64,000 bases of DNA from Phylloscopus collybita (Eukaryota > Chordata > Aves > Passeriformes > Phylloscopidae). Below the pieces are notes generated by a model, which did no database searches, was not told where the DNA came from, and saw only the letters and a list, made by a program, of their open reading frames with translations. Positions 24,701 through 37,653 of the stretch are shown here, in pieces; position 1 is the stretch's first letter, and each line of letters begins with the position of its first letter. The position numbers were made by a program, and so were the translations under genes. The stretch lies in the NCBI GenBank assembly GCA_027886175.1, contig JAJNNQ010000004.1, positions 16,783,501 through 16,847,500 on the forward strand. Direction: 5' to 3'.

Positions 24701-27157
24701 GTGTGGGAGTAAAGTATATTTGGGAATCCTTGCTTTAATGGGGTGTTTCAGATCTTGCAGGGCTGGCTGTGGGTTTTTTGGACTGTTCTGGTTCTGCCCT
24801 TTGGAAGAGGTGTTGATTCCCCCCAGAAAACCTGTGATTTTTATGTTTCAGATGTTTATGCCTCCTTCAACTACCCAAAATAATCTGATTTTGGTTCTTT
24901 TCTCCTTGTGGAGAAATCCCGTTTCCCTCCCACCCCATCTTTTTAATTCCACAGTGGTTCTTTAGGGCTGTGGAAAAATGCTGAGGCAGTCCTGTCCATC
25001 TGGGGTTGATGAATCTGTGAGTGAGCTGCAGGGGAAGGTGCAGCTGGGCAGCTGCAGTCCCTGCACACACAGCTCCCTGCATGGCATGCAGAGGTGCAGC
25101 CAGGAGGGCTGGCCACGGGGCTTGAAGGAGAGTCCTGCAGCACCTAGAGATGCCTTGGTGGTTTTCAGTAAGGCAGGCAGCCACCCAGGCTCAGTTAATA
25201 GGCTGCACTGTAGGTACGGATGACTCACTGGTAGCTTGCTGGTAAGTTCTGTTCTTGATTTTAAAGCGAGCTGATTAATTCTGCACATGAAATCCCAGAC
25301 TCACAGGGTGAGGCTGGCTTGCTTGGTGTCCAGAGGGTCTCACAGCGTGCTCAGCCTGTCCCATCCGTGTGTCCTGGGGAGGGACAGGTCTTCCAGCAGC
25401 ACCTCGATCTTAGAACAGAAGTGCCTGAAATCAGGGGCAACACATTCCTTTAGTCACACTGCAGGAAGGTTTGGGAGCCTGAGAACTCACTCCCCTACAG
25501 GTTCTGTGTGCCAAGCAGTGCAAGACACAGGGGGCTCTGGGGAGTGTTGACTCACAGCATTTACATCTCCAATGGCAGTGGTGCAGGAATGAAAAATATT
25601 ACAGAACCTTCCCTCTGGGCTATCTATCTCATTTTAGGCTGCATAAATCCTCCTCACAGGTTTGCAATAAGACTTTGGTTACCTTTTTGCAGGTGATTTA
25701 AAGTGTGTATCTGACAAGATTCCCTGTGCCATGTTTCCCTTGCTGCTGGAATGTCCTTTGGCATTCAATAAAAACCCAGAGTGCTTATGTTAATTTGATT
25801 TTTGCAATCAAGCCACCTTAAATTGCATTTATTCTTGTGTGGTGAGTCATGCTGTAATGATCTGATTTGTAGATCAAGTCCAACTTCTGCAGGGCATTGT
25901 GCAAATATGAGACAATTTCTTTCTCACAAATCTTGGAGGGCACTACCAGTTCCCCAGTAACAAAAGAAATGGACACATTTTTGCCTCCTCCAAGTAGAAG
26001 CCAAAGCTTCCAGTTGTTTTTAAAGTAAAATTTACAATATTTTAGTAAAACAGGTGTGAAAAACTGTCAGGTGGAATCTGTGATCCCAAATGGGTGAAAA
26101 AAAATAAAGGTCTCACAGTGCTGAAGCCATGGTGGGGGTAGAAATGACAGAAGTTGTAGCCATGGTCTGTGGACAAGGAAAAAATGTGTGTTGAAAAGCA
26201 ATCCAGGGAAACTACATCCTGTCTGGTTTATCGTGGACATAACCCTTGTACCTCCTTCTTGCCCCATGTGCCTTCCCCAGGGTCAGCAGGAAATCTGCTG
26301 GTGTTGGTCCTTCAGCTGACACCACCTCACTGAACAGCAGCAGAAATTCCAGTTAATTACTGTTATTGACATTTTGGTCCTGAGCTGCAAGTGCACATCT
26401 AAAGTGTAATTCAAATGACTGGAATGAAGCTGGAAGCAACAAGCCAGCAGTGCTAAACCCCTGCTAATTACCTCTGCCACAAGACAGCCTCAATAGCTCC
26501 AGCAGTGTCTCCTAACCACAGATGATCTCCTCCTTCTGCAGGAGAGGCTGGGAACCACATGGGAGCTGCAGATCACCCGTGGGCCATGGAGGAAGGAGAG
26601 GAAGAGTTTTTCAGTGCAAGCAGGGACACTCTGGTGCCACACTGGCATTCTGCAGGCCAGGCAGTGCCCGGCTTTGTGCTGTCTGTGCTGGCTGATGCCC
26701 TGTTCCCCGTGCACAGACACCACCCACACGTGGCTTCCTGCCTCTGCCTCCTCAGCTGGTACACTATGAGCTTCTTTTCATGTCTAAACCGTTTGGTGTG
26801 GTTGGAATTTCTGCCTTTCAGGTTACTGAAACTGGGAACAAAGTCCCTGGCAGTAAAACCAACATGCTGAGGAGTTGCTGCTCATTTATGGGTGATGTTC
26901 ACACATCAGCAGTGGCTTCAAGAAGTTCTTTCATCCCAGTGTAAGGCTGGAAGTGTTTTGTCATGTGTGTGCCCTGTCTTTGTGCTGGGATTTTGGTGGT
27001 GGCCAAAGGGTGCAGTGCCAGCCAGCGGTGGGGACCTGCAGGCCAAGCAAGGAGCAGTGAGGGGCATTGGCTCTCTGAGCTGGTGCTTCTGCTGGGAAGG
27101 GTCTGCTGGTGAGAGACACAGCAATGCAAAGCATCTCTCTTTGCACTGCACTTGAAC
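18781..27157. other. non-coding host DNA
   Basis: No supported gene. A short (GCT)n tract lies at about 24,674-24,691. Open frames are short and mutually overlapping. No known repeat family was recognised by eye. Confidence 0.5.
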
Positions 27158-27184
27158 AGAAGTATCACCAAAGGTGATACTTCT
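27158..27184. repeat. perfect 12-bp hairpin with 3-nt loop
   Basis: AGAAGTATCACC at 27,158-27,169 is followed after three A residues by its exact reverse complement at 27,173-27,184. The flanks do not extend the pairing. It is too short for a typical microRNA precursor and shows no T-run that would suggest a terminator. The function is unknown. Confidence 0.75.
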
Positions 27185-30100
27185 TTCATCTTGCTGGGTT
27201 GAGAGACTCTTGTCCCTGGGAAGACATGGTGAGGTTTTGTTTGCCTTAATGTGATTTGCCCTGGGAAAAACACTTTTTCTCTTTTCTCTATTGACTTGTT
27301 TCCCATAAGCACAGCTGACTTGGGGCCCTATCAGCTGTGTCCTTCCCTTCCTGCTACCCAGGCACCCATTACCGGGCACAGATCCCAGGATTTGCTGCCT
27401 TAGGAGCAGTGACTCTTTGCATTTGTTTCACGTCACATTGTTTTTTTCCATGATAAAGCCTTGGAAACTCATCTCATGTTGTAACAGTCGCTTTTGGTTA
27501 CTTTAATCCTAAATTCAGCAGTTTCATTAAATTACTCATTCTCCCCCGTTTTCTTTGTGATCACCAGCCATGTCAGTCACAGCAACTCTTCAAAGAGGGA
27601 GGTTGAACTCTACATCAGATAGGACTTCTTTCTTTTTATTTATAAAGCAAAGCCTGAATTCTAACAGGTCCACTAGTCATATCTATTGATTTGGTACTTA
27701 ATCATATGAATACAATGAATATTCAGTGCCTGCATGATATAAAAAGAACAATCAGAATAAGCTATTAGAGGTGCTGGAATCTCATTTAAAATCTAATTAG
27801 GTCTAGAACAAAACTAGTGGAGTCCTGTCTGAGTATGAAGAAATGGATGTCTCTGTGTAATGATTGAAATGCCTTCTTTTTTCATCCTTTTCTTGGCATG
27901 TACTAAGAAACTAGCTTTTTTTTTTCTTCCTCCCAGGTCAGGCTGATCACTCCATGCTGTATAAGTGCTCTCTCTGTGCAGAGCTACAGTCATGGTGTCA
28001 GGGTGGGCAGTGCAACTCAAACAGAAATTGTTTTATAGCTGTCCCTGTTCCACGGCACTGACTGACTCATGAACTCCTGAGTTTGCAGTGCTTTAATTGA
28101 CCTTGTAGTTTTCTGGATTTTATCACCATATCAGATCAGTGCTTTGTGAATTTCCCCTCCTTTTTAATAACAAAATTGAGAAAACTTCTGTTATTTATGG
28201 CTCTTTTACATAAATGTCATGGCTCAGCTTGCAGGGGTTGTCTTGCATGAAGGCAGATTCAGGCTTTGCTTGGCTGGGCAGAGCTGAGCAGGTGAATTAT
28301 TCACTTCCCTTTAACAGGCTGGATCTAATCCATGCTTGACTTGTCCTGCTGAGGCAGGCAGAGGATGGGAGCAGAGGTCACCCCGTGATGATCTGCTGGC
28401 CAGTGTGACTCTGGTTTGCTTGGCATCAGCAAACTTTGCCTAGATTCTGATATTTCTGACCAGGGAAGTGGGCAAGGGGGCTGCAGGGGTCCTGCAGACC
28501 CTCGAAGGGAACCCAGAAGGCCTCCTGGAAGCCCTGCACACATCTGTTGTGAGCAGTGAGCCCTGGGTCTGGCACAGAGGATGATCAGGGTGCAGCATGC
28601 ACCCACACACTGCTGCAGGCCCAGCAAACAGCAGGGCTGGGGGCTGCAGGGCTCTGCCACCCAGGGCATGGAGGGTTGATGAGGTGACTGTGCTTGATAT
28701 GTTCCAGTGACACTGCTGGCTTTTAATCCTCCATTACTCAGAGACTGCACCCAGGTTTTCTTCCTGCTGTGCCATTTCCAGCCCAGAATCTCAGGTTCTT
28801 CCGGTGCAGTTTCACTCACTCTTTAAAGCCCAGATCATGTAAGTCCACTCTGGAATGCAGCCCAGGAAGAGTGCCACGGGTTAGGCAAAGCTGGAGGGAG
28901 GGGTTTGCCCAGGAAGCTCCTGCCTGCCTACACATACCCCATGCTAAGTGGTAGTTTCCTAGAAATACAGCCCTGGATAGAGAAATGTCATTTCATTCAT
29001 GAATTCATCTTGTGGCTGCTGCACATTTATAGCAGGGAATGATCTTTATGCATTGAAAGCCTGTTCCTGTCCCACCTTCAGCATTTCTTGATGCAAAAGC
29101 CAAGGCAGCTGTTGTAGGCAAAGTGCAATTCACAACAATGCACTTGGGCTTCAAGCAGTGTTGCAATGACTTCAGAGCTGCCAGCTGCAAGCATCCCCAC
29201 CCCAAATGGCTGTCTGGAATTGTTATAGAACATGTAAGGAATTCTATTTACAAGCATTTTATTTCACATGTAAATAGGGAATTAAAGAGAGTCAGGGAAA
29301 ACCATGCTGATACCCTGTATAGATCCCACATTCACACAGGGACTGGGCAGTAAGGACCCACTCCCTGCTGGACTATCTGAATACTGGATATTGTTCATTG
29401 TGGATGTTCAGTTTCAGAAATACAACCCAAGCTGTGCACATCTTCCCCCCTTGCAGTAGCTGGCTGCTTCCTCCACTCTAGCCCTGCAAATTCAAGTTAT
29501 TGAGACATAGCTTAGCCATAGTCAGCCAAAAGAAGTCCCAGGACTTCTCTTTGCAAGGGAAAAAATGGCACTCATGAAGAACATGAGATTAATTCCTAAT
29601 TAATGAATTAGGGAAATGTGTTCCTGTATTCCTCACAGTTTGAGGATGTTCACTTTGCTTATGGTTTCCTGGCTTTTCTTCTCCTTGCTGTAATGAATTA
29701 AACCTTACAGAAGTGGGCATTTGCCAGGTATGACTTTAAACTTCTCAGGTTGTTGTGCAGGGATCCTAATTTTTGCCTGATATGCATTACCTTCCACAAC
29801 TATGTTGTTTCCAGGATTTGATTGTGATTCTGTTCAATCTCATCTGAGATGAATGAATGGGTTTAATCAGAATCTCTTTAACCCACTTCATTCAATAGCA
29901 GCCCTTCATAAGCTGCTAAGAAACATACCAGTCTTGCCCTGGCAAGGCAAGAGGCTGAATGAAGGGAAGAATTTTAGCTTCTAACTGGATTCTAACTATG
30001 GAGCTCTGAGGGTTTATAAGATTTTCCACTGATAGCCTCATTTGGCCTCTGTAAATGGAAGCTGGGCAAGGAAATACAATCTATCTGTCTGCTCTGAAAT

Positions 30101-30415
30101 GTGCTTATTGATTTCAGCAGTTGTACTGTAATTGTTCTCACAAATCAGCTAATTGAGGTCCTTAATGAAAGGTGACTTAAGCAGCAGTAAATTTTTCGTT
30201 TGCCTCCCCAGTGGACAGCAGTTGACCCAATCTGGTGTTCCTTGTTAACCAAATGCTATTCTTCAAGCACATTGGACCAAGTGACTGGAACTAACGAGGT
30301 TTGTCAGGGCACTGATGCTCTCCTTCATCTCTTGCAGTGTGTTTTGTAAGGTTGGGCTGTGCTGGTGTCACTGCCCCCTGCCAGAGAGGTGCCTGCCAAA
30401 CACTCTGCACTCAGG
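27185..30415. other. non-coding host DNA, nothing recognised
   Basis: AT-rich and mixed sequence without supported exons, RNA genes or recognised repeats. Confidence 0.5.
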
Positions 30416-30976
30416 TGTTGGAACCCTGGGCACTGAGAATTCCAGGCTTTCTGTGCTGACAGGCACTGACCCCCGAGCAAATACTGCATTTCACCTAAGG
30501 CCATGGAGAAGGCTCCCAAAATTGAGTGACAGCGCTGGGACTGTGGGTGTGTGGTTTGGATAGAAGTGTGTGATGTCACAGGGTGCAAAACTCAGAGTTT
30601 AAGGTTTAGAATACAGTAATGCATATAAAGCAATATAAATAAAGTGGAAGTTTTAAGGCAGAGGCTGAGTCCTTCTTTTTCACCTTCTTCTCCACGGCTC
30701 TGAGAGTGTTTTGTACTTGGGTAGGAAAGTCCACATTGAGGGCTAGGGGTGGTTGGTTATTGGGATAAAAGTAAAAATAATTTAGGCGCCATTTCATAAT
30801 TAGACAGTTTATACTTAAAAGGCCTTGTATAGAGTGAGATGGGGCTTCATTTTTTAGTTTGTTATCTTGAAGTGCTGTAGAACTCATGGCTTGTGAGACT
30901 GTAACAGAGATAAGAATTAATAAACATCTGAGTCCAAACAAGAAACACTGTCTGACACATTTAATCCTGACTCTGG
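30416..30976 (+). mobile_element. solo LTR, copy 1 of an avian LTR family
   Basis: The segment begins TGTTGGAACC and is similar over its full length to the inverse complement of 51,830-52,376. Shared blocks include AAAATTGAGTGACAGCGCTGG, GTGTGTGGTTTGGATAGAAG, a TATA-like TATAAAG (copy 2 has the longer TATATAAAG), the CACCTTCTTCTCCA block, and TAACAGAGATAAGAATTAAT running into an AATAAA signal, then TTTAATCCTGACTCTG near the end. Order of TATA then AATAAA fixes the orientation. No internal coding sequence adjoins it. It resembles ERVL-type bird LTRs, but the family name is from memory and unverified. The right edge is approximate. Confidence 0.7.
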
Positions 30977-31349
30977 AAAAAAGATAAAATGCAGCACTAA
31001 GGGGGTGTCAGCTCTCACACCTGGGGGCACAGCTGTGTCCTCCTCACGGCTGAAACAGGAGATCCTTGGGGAGGATTTGGTCTCTGGAGACAGCACCATA
31101 CCTGAAAATGCTCCTTGTTCCCTCTTTCCTGAGCTTTGTGGCTGCTCAGTGCATCCCTGCCCCTGGAAATGCCCCTGCCTGAGGCTCCCCTCAACACCTA
31201 CCTGCTGCTACAGTGCCCCAGGCTGGCAGCAGCACAGGAAGCCCAGGCTCTGCAGGGGGAACACCTCGGGAGCTTTCTGTTCTAAACCTGTCCCAGGACA
31301 GGCAGCTCTGGTTTTCAGCCATTTCAGAAGGAATTCAGCAGCTCTTCTA

Positions 31350-31925
31350 TGAAAAACGAGGTTCATTTTCCTGGTAAAATTTCAAAAGTTTAATAATATG
31401 ACAATAGGAGACAGAAATAAAGCAAATGGTTAAAACAGCCGGGTGCTTGGCATTCAGTCAAGAGCAGCCCTACTGTCTTTGAACAAACTCCTTAAATACC
31501 TTTTCAATTACATCAGCCTGTTGCATATTCTTAGACCATTATGCATATTCATACTTTTCTACAAAATAATTTCTATATTCCAGGAACTGTTTAGCATGGT
31601 CCCTCCTTGGGTCTGCCTTTTTAGAGCGTGTATGTTTCCTGGCTGTGGTTTTATTATCACCTCCAGTTTGGGCCTTGGTCCATGCTTTCCTCAGATGGCA
31701 GGTGCTGATAGTTGGCATATCAATAACAGGGTCTTCATCACAGGTTCACTGGATGTTATCCCAACCAAAGTGACAGTTCAATTGCAAGCATTACTATGTA
31801 TCCCACTACCATGTCTAAGCAAAACCACAAAAACTATCCTTACAGCAGAGTTATTTTAACATTATACATATAATGTTCATCTTCATATTTGTGAAAAACC
31901 AACTTTATAACATGTATTTATAACA
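31350..31925 (-). mobile_element. probable solo LTR, different family
   Basis: On the minus strand this reads TGTTATAAATACATG.. to ..CGTTTTTCA, giving TG..CA ends about 576 bp apart. It has a TATA-like GTATTTAAGG (plus 31,490-31,500) upstream of a variant ATTAAA polyadenylation signal (31,389-31,394), the arrangement expected of U3-R-U5. The flanking four bases are TCTA on the left and TCTT on the right, so a decayed 4-bp target duplication is possible but not proven. No internal retroviral genes adjoin it. Confidence 0.55.
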
Positions 31926-34485
31926 TCTTTGTTCTCAAGTCCACATGTATGTTTTCCTGCCTTCGTTTTGTGGCTTGCACTGAAGGGAGAGGACTCTGAA
32001 GTTCATCTGGAGGGTCAAAAAATTAGCATGCTTTCTCCTCTGAACTTTCAAAATCCAGCCAAAGGCTTCTAGCTGATTATCTCAAGTCTCTTCTCTCTAA
32101 TGACTTCCCAGTTTATTGATGTTGCACAAAAATCCGTGGATAACCCTCTCTATTAGATATAATTATCTAATGACTATTGAGCTTGGAAATTATTCTGTTA
32201 ATTTTGTCTTTAGTTTTCTATTTCCTGTCAGACATGTGAAATGGAAGCCTGCAATTCTCTCATAATTACTGCATCTTGTTGATTTCACTTCCCATTTTTT
32301 AAAGAGAAGCTTGTGCTTAAGTATAAGCTTTTGGAAGAGGGAAGTAAAAAGTCTCCATTGAAGTGTGGTTGCGGTTTGAATGCAAAAATGTCATTGACTA
32401 AGGGAAACCCTGATTTTTGATTGAAAATTTACCACTGATTAAGCAATTTTGTTTCTCTTGATTAGATTTCGAGATTGTCTCTGCAACTCATCGTCACAGG
32501 GATGAGTTCTTGTTCAAGAGGAGTTGCACTGATAAGACTGATCACGTCCCATACTTGTCTGCTGTAGATCCTTTTTTAACACTTATCAGCTGTTCAGCTG
32601 ATTATAAAGAAAGCATTAATGTGTGAGAATGTGAAGAGACCCCGTTGTGGTGTTCTGAGGCTGCCAGTGTCTCGCAGCCCTGCCTGCCGCATGCTCTCAG
32701 GCATGGACCAGCCACTGCTGCAGAGCTTTTGCTGCTGTATCTTGGCTTTCTAATAGATGAGGGAAATCTTCCCTGCAGCTTTTTAAGGTCCCCAAAATAG
32801 TTCTAAGACATTTTATTTTTCACAGAGAGGGTCACTGCTATTGTGCCCATGAACGCTTTCATGGTGTAGTGTTACTGGGGCAACCACCCACTGTCTGTGC
32901 ACCAGATTTTATCTGCTAGGAGCTGGGTATTTTGTCCTAAAAATTTGCAGTCCGGTGGGCCTTCTTCTCCCTAAACTGTAGTTACTTAGAATTTAATTCT
33001 TTAATTTCTTAGGATCAAAGAATAATATGGGTTGAAAGGGATCTCTGTCTTTGGCTTTTATTCTAGTCTGAACAGAGCACGTTGTTTCCTTTTATCCTCA
33101 GCAGAGCACATTGCTGCATGTTCGTGTTCTCAACTACAAAAGTCTTCGTTAACTCTGCTGAGAAAGTAGGTCTGGATCCCAGTGCTGGGTCTCCTTCCTT
33201 GTCTACCCCTGATCCCTCTGGTTCCCTGTTTTGAGTGCTGCCTTTTCCACAGATCAGGGTGGCAGCAGAGACAGCCCAGCGCCTCAGTCTGATGTTTCCA
33301 CTGCGGCGCCAGGCTGAACGGTGGCTGGCAGCAAAATCTATCTCCATTCCTCCAGAAACTCATTAAAACCAAGTAACTCTGAACTACAGCCAACTGATTT
33401 CTGTTTGGACTACATCACCAATTTAGCAGATGTGTGAAAGGTAAAGTGATTAAGTAGTTTCTTGTAAAGAAATCTCTCTAACTAGAAACTTGGAAAAAAA
33501 AAATCCAATATATGTTCACTTATTTGACCAACTTTGTAGGTATAACTTCTTCTAATCATGAACTGCATTCCTAAGGGAGAGGACATAGATTTTTTGACAT
33601 CACAGTTTTTTCCGTGGCTCATTATAACTGCAGTATTTTGTGTAGGTGTTGAGAAGAGGACTGGGAGTACCATCACTGCAGTATTTCGGGACACATATTG
33701 GTTGAAGAGTGCAGCTGTAACTGTGTTGAGAGATAATGAAGATTTTTTTCTGTATTAAAACAACATATATTATTTTGTATTTTTTTTAATAGACATATTG
33801 GTGTTCATAATGGAGATCTGACTGCTCTTAGGACTAGGCAACCAACTTGTGGTGTCAGTGGGGGTCTTTTCACCCACTTAATTTGATTACAATTCATCCT
33901 GGAAAAGAATGGCAGCAGTGTCCTGTCTCTGCAGGCACAGCATCATCACTGGAGTGTTAATGTGCAGCTCATTGTGCTCTGCAGCCCACTGGTGTTCAAG
34001 CCACATCTCCTCTCATTTCAGTTCTTTTCTTAGCAAAGAAAAATAAAGTTTTCACAGCTTCCCCCCCCGCCCCCCATTTCAAAGTACCTTTTTTTTTTTA
34101 GCTAAAACTTGTTGCCAAATTCTATTTTGATCCTGAGGTTTATTTTTAAACTGGAGATCAGTACATTCAGGAATTACAATTACGTGAAGGTAATACTGAT
34201 GGTCTTGTTCTGCAGTTTACCCACAGAACTTCTCCATGTGGTGTTTATCCTGTTGGTGTCTGGCAGCAGTGACAGCGAGAAGCCCTGCCAGAGCTGCTGC
34301 TCGGCAGGAGCCCTGCAGGTGCCAGCAGGAGGGCTCTGCCTGGCACTGTGGGGGTGGACCCAGGGCAAGGACAGGGGCTGCACACAGTTCCTCTTGTGCT
34401 GTGAGTTTGTACCTACATGTTCTCCGAGGGTCCAGCCCTGTTCAGAGTGCTGGCTTAATAATAATTAGCAGGACTGCATGATCGG
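31926..34485. other. non-coding host DNA
   Basis: No supported gene. A short patch near 33,013-33,055 faintly resembles the terminal part of a minus-strand CR1 but is too short and diverged to call. A C-rich run lies near 34,061-34,076 and short T runs at 33,780 and 34,090. Confidence 0.45.
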
Positions 34486-34930
34486 TGTGCCTTGTAACTC
34501 AAAAAGGTTTAATAAAATAATACAAAACTACAAACAAAGATCAAAGCCAAGCACAGTGTAAGGACAGATCCCACACCTGCTACAACACCCCGAGAATGTC
34601 CCCAGACCCTTTGTTCTGTCACCTTTTCTACCTAATGGTCGAGGATGGACCCATTGGCAAACTGTCAATAGGAAGAGGTGCAGGTTTTGACAAACAGTGA
34701 CAAGGGCCCACAGGTGCTCCTCTCCTGGCACTGAGACAATTACAGAGAGAAAAACACAGAACTTTCTGGCTAAACTTCCTAAAATGTCCAAAGGGAAACT
34801 GAAACCCTTTTCTTATATAGAACTACCCAGCATTACTACAGCTGCATTACTACATAGTGCTGCACATTAAAGGCTGTAAAGAAACAGAACTCGTTCAAAA
34901 CCCCGCAGGGTGACGCGAGCCAGAGAACTC
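34486..34930 (-). mobile_element. probable LTR fragment (minus strand)
   Basis: The minus strand carries a strong TATA box (CTATATAAGA, plus 34,811-34,820), then about 300 bp later a TTTTATTAAAC signal and a terminal ..GAGTTACAAGGCACA. This is the order expected for an LTR promoter and polyadenylation region. The upstream U3 boundary is not clear and no target duplication was found. It could instead be the end of a larger decayed element shared with the next feature. Confidence 0.4.
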
Positions 34931-34959
34931 CCCAGCTTGCCCCTCACTTAGCCCGTGCC

Positions 34960-35560
34960 AGGAGTGGCCAGAGCACAAACAGGCCAAGTGGCAGTAAAGA
35001 GCAGGGCTGCCGCTGCTCTCCACAGCTCTGTGCTGGCGGAGTGCTCAAGATCAGGCAAAGAGCAGGGAGTGATCCTTTGTGCGGCTTTCCAGAGAGTTTA
35101 TTGCATGCAGAGCGTCAGGAAGAAGGCAACCCAGACAGGCCTTGACACTGAATTCTAAGCGGGGGAGGAGCAAGGGGTGGGCACACCCCATTGACCAATC
35201 AGGGAGGAGTTCAGGGTGGGGCTCACAGTGCAACAACCAATGGGGGACAGCAAGGGGAGCATGCGTCTAGAACCAGCCAATGGGGCATCGAAGAACGTGG
35301 AAAGTTCCAGAGCTGAAGGTGGTGCGGCTGTGGATTGACAGTCTCAGGGCAGGGAGGCGTTCAGGCCAGGAGGCCGGGTCAACAGGGAACGACAGGGAGC
35401 TTTCGGGAACAAGGGGCAGGGAGCAGGGAGGATTGATACATGGGTGGGTGGGGTGAAAAGCAGTTTAGGGAGTGACAGGCAACTTAAGAGAGGGAGGAGA
35501 AAACTTCCATGAAAACCATCCCCTTGAGGGGAAAAACAGGAATGAACCATTCAAAAAGTC
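34960..35560 (-). mobile_element. probable second LTR-like module (minus strand)
   Basis: On the minus strand there are several CCAAT/ATTGG elements (near plus 35,191-35,201, 35,236 and 35,276), followed by an AATAAA signal (plus 35,097-35,102) within GCATGCAATAAACTC. The plus strand to the right is purine-rich. The arrangement is that of a retroviral U3 and R region. The ends are not resolved, and it may belong to the same decayed provirus as the module at 34,486. Confidence 0.45.
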
Positions 35561-36012
35561 TTGCAAAAATATAAATGCAGAAAAACACACCACCACAGGA
35601 GGGGCTGCCAGAGCCCAGGGGTTTTGCAGTGGTCCCGTCCCATCCCTGTGTCCGTGAGAAGGGCGGTGGGAGCACAGGAGCCAGCAGAGGGGACACTGCG
35701 GGAGGAGAGGTGACAGCAGCCTGTCCCCCTCCTGTGCTGCTGCACGGGGACAAGAAGCAGCTGGGAAACACCCCAGACCTTCCTAGGGGTTCTCTGCTCT
35801 GCAGTCTCTGGACACAGGCCTCTGCATCTCCTTCCACCATGCACAGGTGACATTTCCAGCTGGGAGCTGAGGCTACCTGGAGAGCCCCTGGCTCCCACTG
35901 ATGCTGTGCTCTGAGGCTGTGCAGTAGGTGTCAGTTTTTCATAAGTAGTTTCCCTCTCTTGTTCCAGATGGTTGCACAGGAAGGTGCAAGGAGCTGCCTG
36001 GCTGCAGGTTGA

Positions 36013-36560
36013 TGTGGGGGAACCCCACGACTCCTAGTTGTATGTTGAATGTTCTGTAGATGGTTACTTTAAAAGTGTTACAGACTCCTAATAATACATT
36101 GGATGTTCTGTTGATGGTTATGCATATTGTTATCTTGAGTGGTTTGTACCCAGTTTGTAACCCAAGTCCCAGTTTTGTATGCCCTTATCTCTTGTTGAGT
36201 TTCTGCAGCTCCCTGCCTGCCCTCTGCTCTCCTGTTTCCTGTTTCCTGCTTCCTACCCCCTGCCAGCTCCCTGTCTGCTCATCAAGCTGAAACCCACACC
36301 TGTTATGGAAATCACAGAGACCCCCATGAATCCTTGCCAGAATGTTTAATACAATTAACACCAAAAACCCCCAGCAACAACGAGTCAGCACATACTCCAG
36401 ATGCACAAAGGACGCCACCCAGCTGGCAAGTCATCAAGCTATCTGCAGAGGCTTTCCACCTCCTCACCCTAACTTCAAAGATACTCGGGAAGAAAGACAT
36501 GCCTGGACTAAAATGAGCTCAATGAGTTCCTGGGAACTTCTGTGAGGATGAGCTCCTAGT
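36013..36560 (+). mobile_element. unclassified segment, possible LTR fragment with direct repeat
   Basis: The segment starts TGTGGGGGAACCCCAC, an LTR-like inverted end, and contains an imperfect direct repeat of about 40 bp (36,029-36,068 and 36,083-36,122; both begin GACTCCTA and contain ATGTTCTGT.GATGGTTA). Direct repeats of this size are common in retroviral U3 enhancers. No clear TATA box or AATAAA was found, so this remains tentative. Confidence 0.3.
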
Positions 36561-37649
36561 TTTGTAGTATGAGCAGCAGACTTGATTTGGGCCTGCTGCC
36601 GGCCGTGATTGAGAGAGCAGCAGCAGTGGTGTAGGCAATCCCTCGAGCTTTCCCCTTTAAGTAAAGGCATTTAAGGAGTTAATAATCATCTCCTGCCCTG
36701 TTTATTCATAAAAAGGTGGTGCATGGTGCCCTGGCTGGGCAGCAGCAGGGCTGCTGTAGCATCCCCTTGGGTTCTGGGTGTGCCTCTTCCCTCTGGGAAG
36801 CCAGTGGCACTGGAGCTCTGCCATTTGTAGAGGAAATGAGTTTTTAACATGGTGTGCCTGCTCATGTAATACTGAAGGGAGCTGCTTTCAGCGTGGTGCA
36901 GTTTTTCCGTGTGTTTCTGGCAGGTCTGAAGTGTGACCCCTCTGCTGACAGTCCTTAATTCAGTGGTTGGTGCCGGGCAGAGGAGGGGCAGCACAGCCTT
37001 GGTTGGAGTGCTGGCTGAGAGCTGTGCCAGCACAAAGGTTCTCTCTGGCACCACAGAGTGCTGCCAGGGCCAAGCCACATTCCTTTATTTATTTACATGC
37101 ATTCTTGAAAGCAAGAGAAGGCACAGTGCAGGGAGAACAGAGCTGAAATCTTTTGGTCCTCCAGCAGCAGTGTGAACAGGAGCTCATCCCTGACCCTTCC
37201 TTGTGGGGGGATGTTCGAGGGCCCGTGGTTTGTCTCCAGCAGCCAAGGGTCAGGCAGGGACAACACCATTGGAGCTGCCAAGCTCAGGTTGCAAAGTTTG
37301 GTTTTCTTCAGGTTTTATTTTTGTTTGGTCTTGGGGCTTTTTTTAAAACTCATTTTAATGCAGATTAGATAATTCAGGAATGGTTTAGGTGCCTTTAATT
37401 CTAAACTCTCATGAGGGCACTCATCAAGGGGCTTTTCTCTTGACTAATCCTAAATCCCAAGACTGTATCGATTCCCTGCTTGCCGTGTTTGCTGCTCTGT
37501 CCCAGGCACAATTTAGCAAAGGAAGAATCCTGTTCTGATTATGTACAAAAATGCCAAAGCAAACAAAAATGCAATCACAAACGTGGATTATGAGTTGTTT
37601 TTCCTTTGTTGAGGGAAGAATGCTTTTTATCCATACATTTCAAGGCACA
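36561..37649. other. host DNA left of the provirus
   Basis: No gene or recognised repeat. The sequence ends in ..AAGGCACAGTAC, the last four bases being the target duplication. Confidence 0.5.
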
Positions 37650-37653
37650 GTAC
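37650..37653. repeat. target site duplication, left copy (GTAC)
   Basis: GTAC precedes the TG of the 5' LTR and is repeated exactly after the CA of the 3' LTR at 48,666. A 4-bp duplication is the size known for gammaretroviral integration. Confidence 0.9.

Noticed and set aside
33013..33055. Short CR1-like end
   Set aside because: Only about 40 bp of loose similarity; it cannot be told from chance without an alignment.
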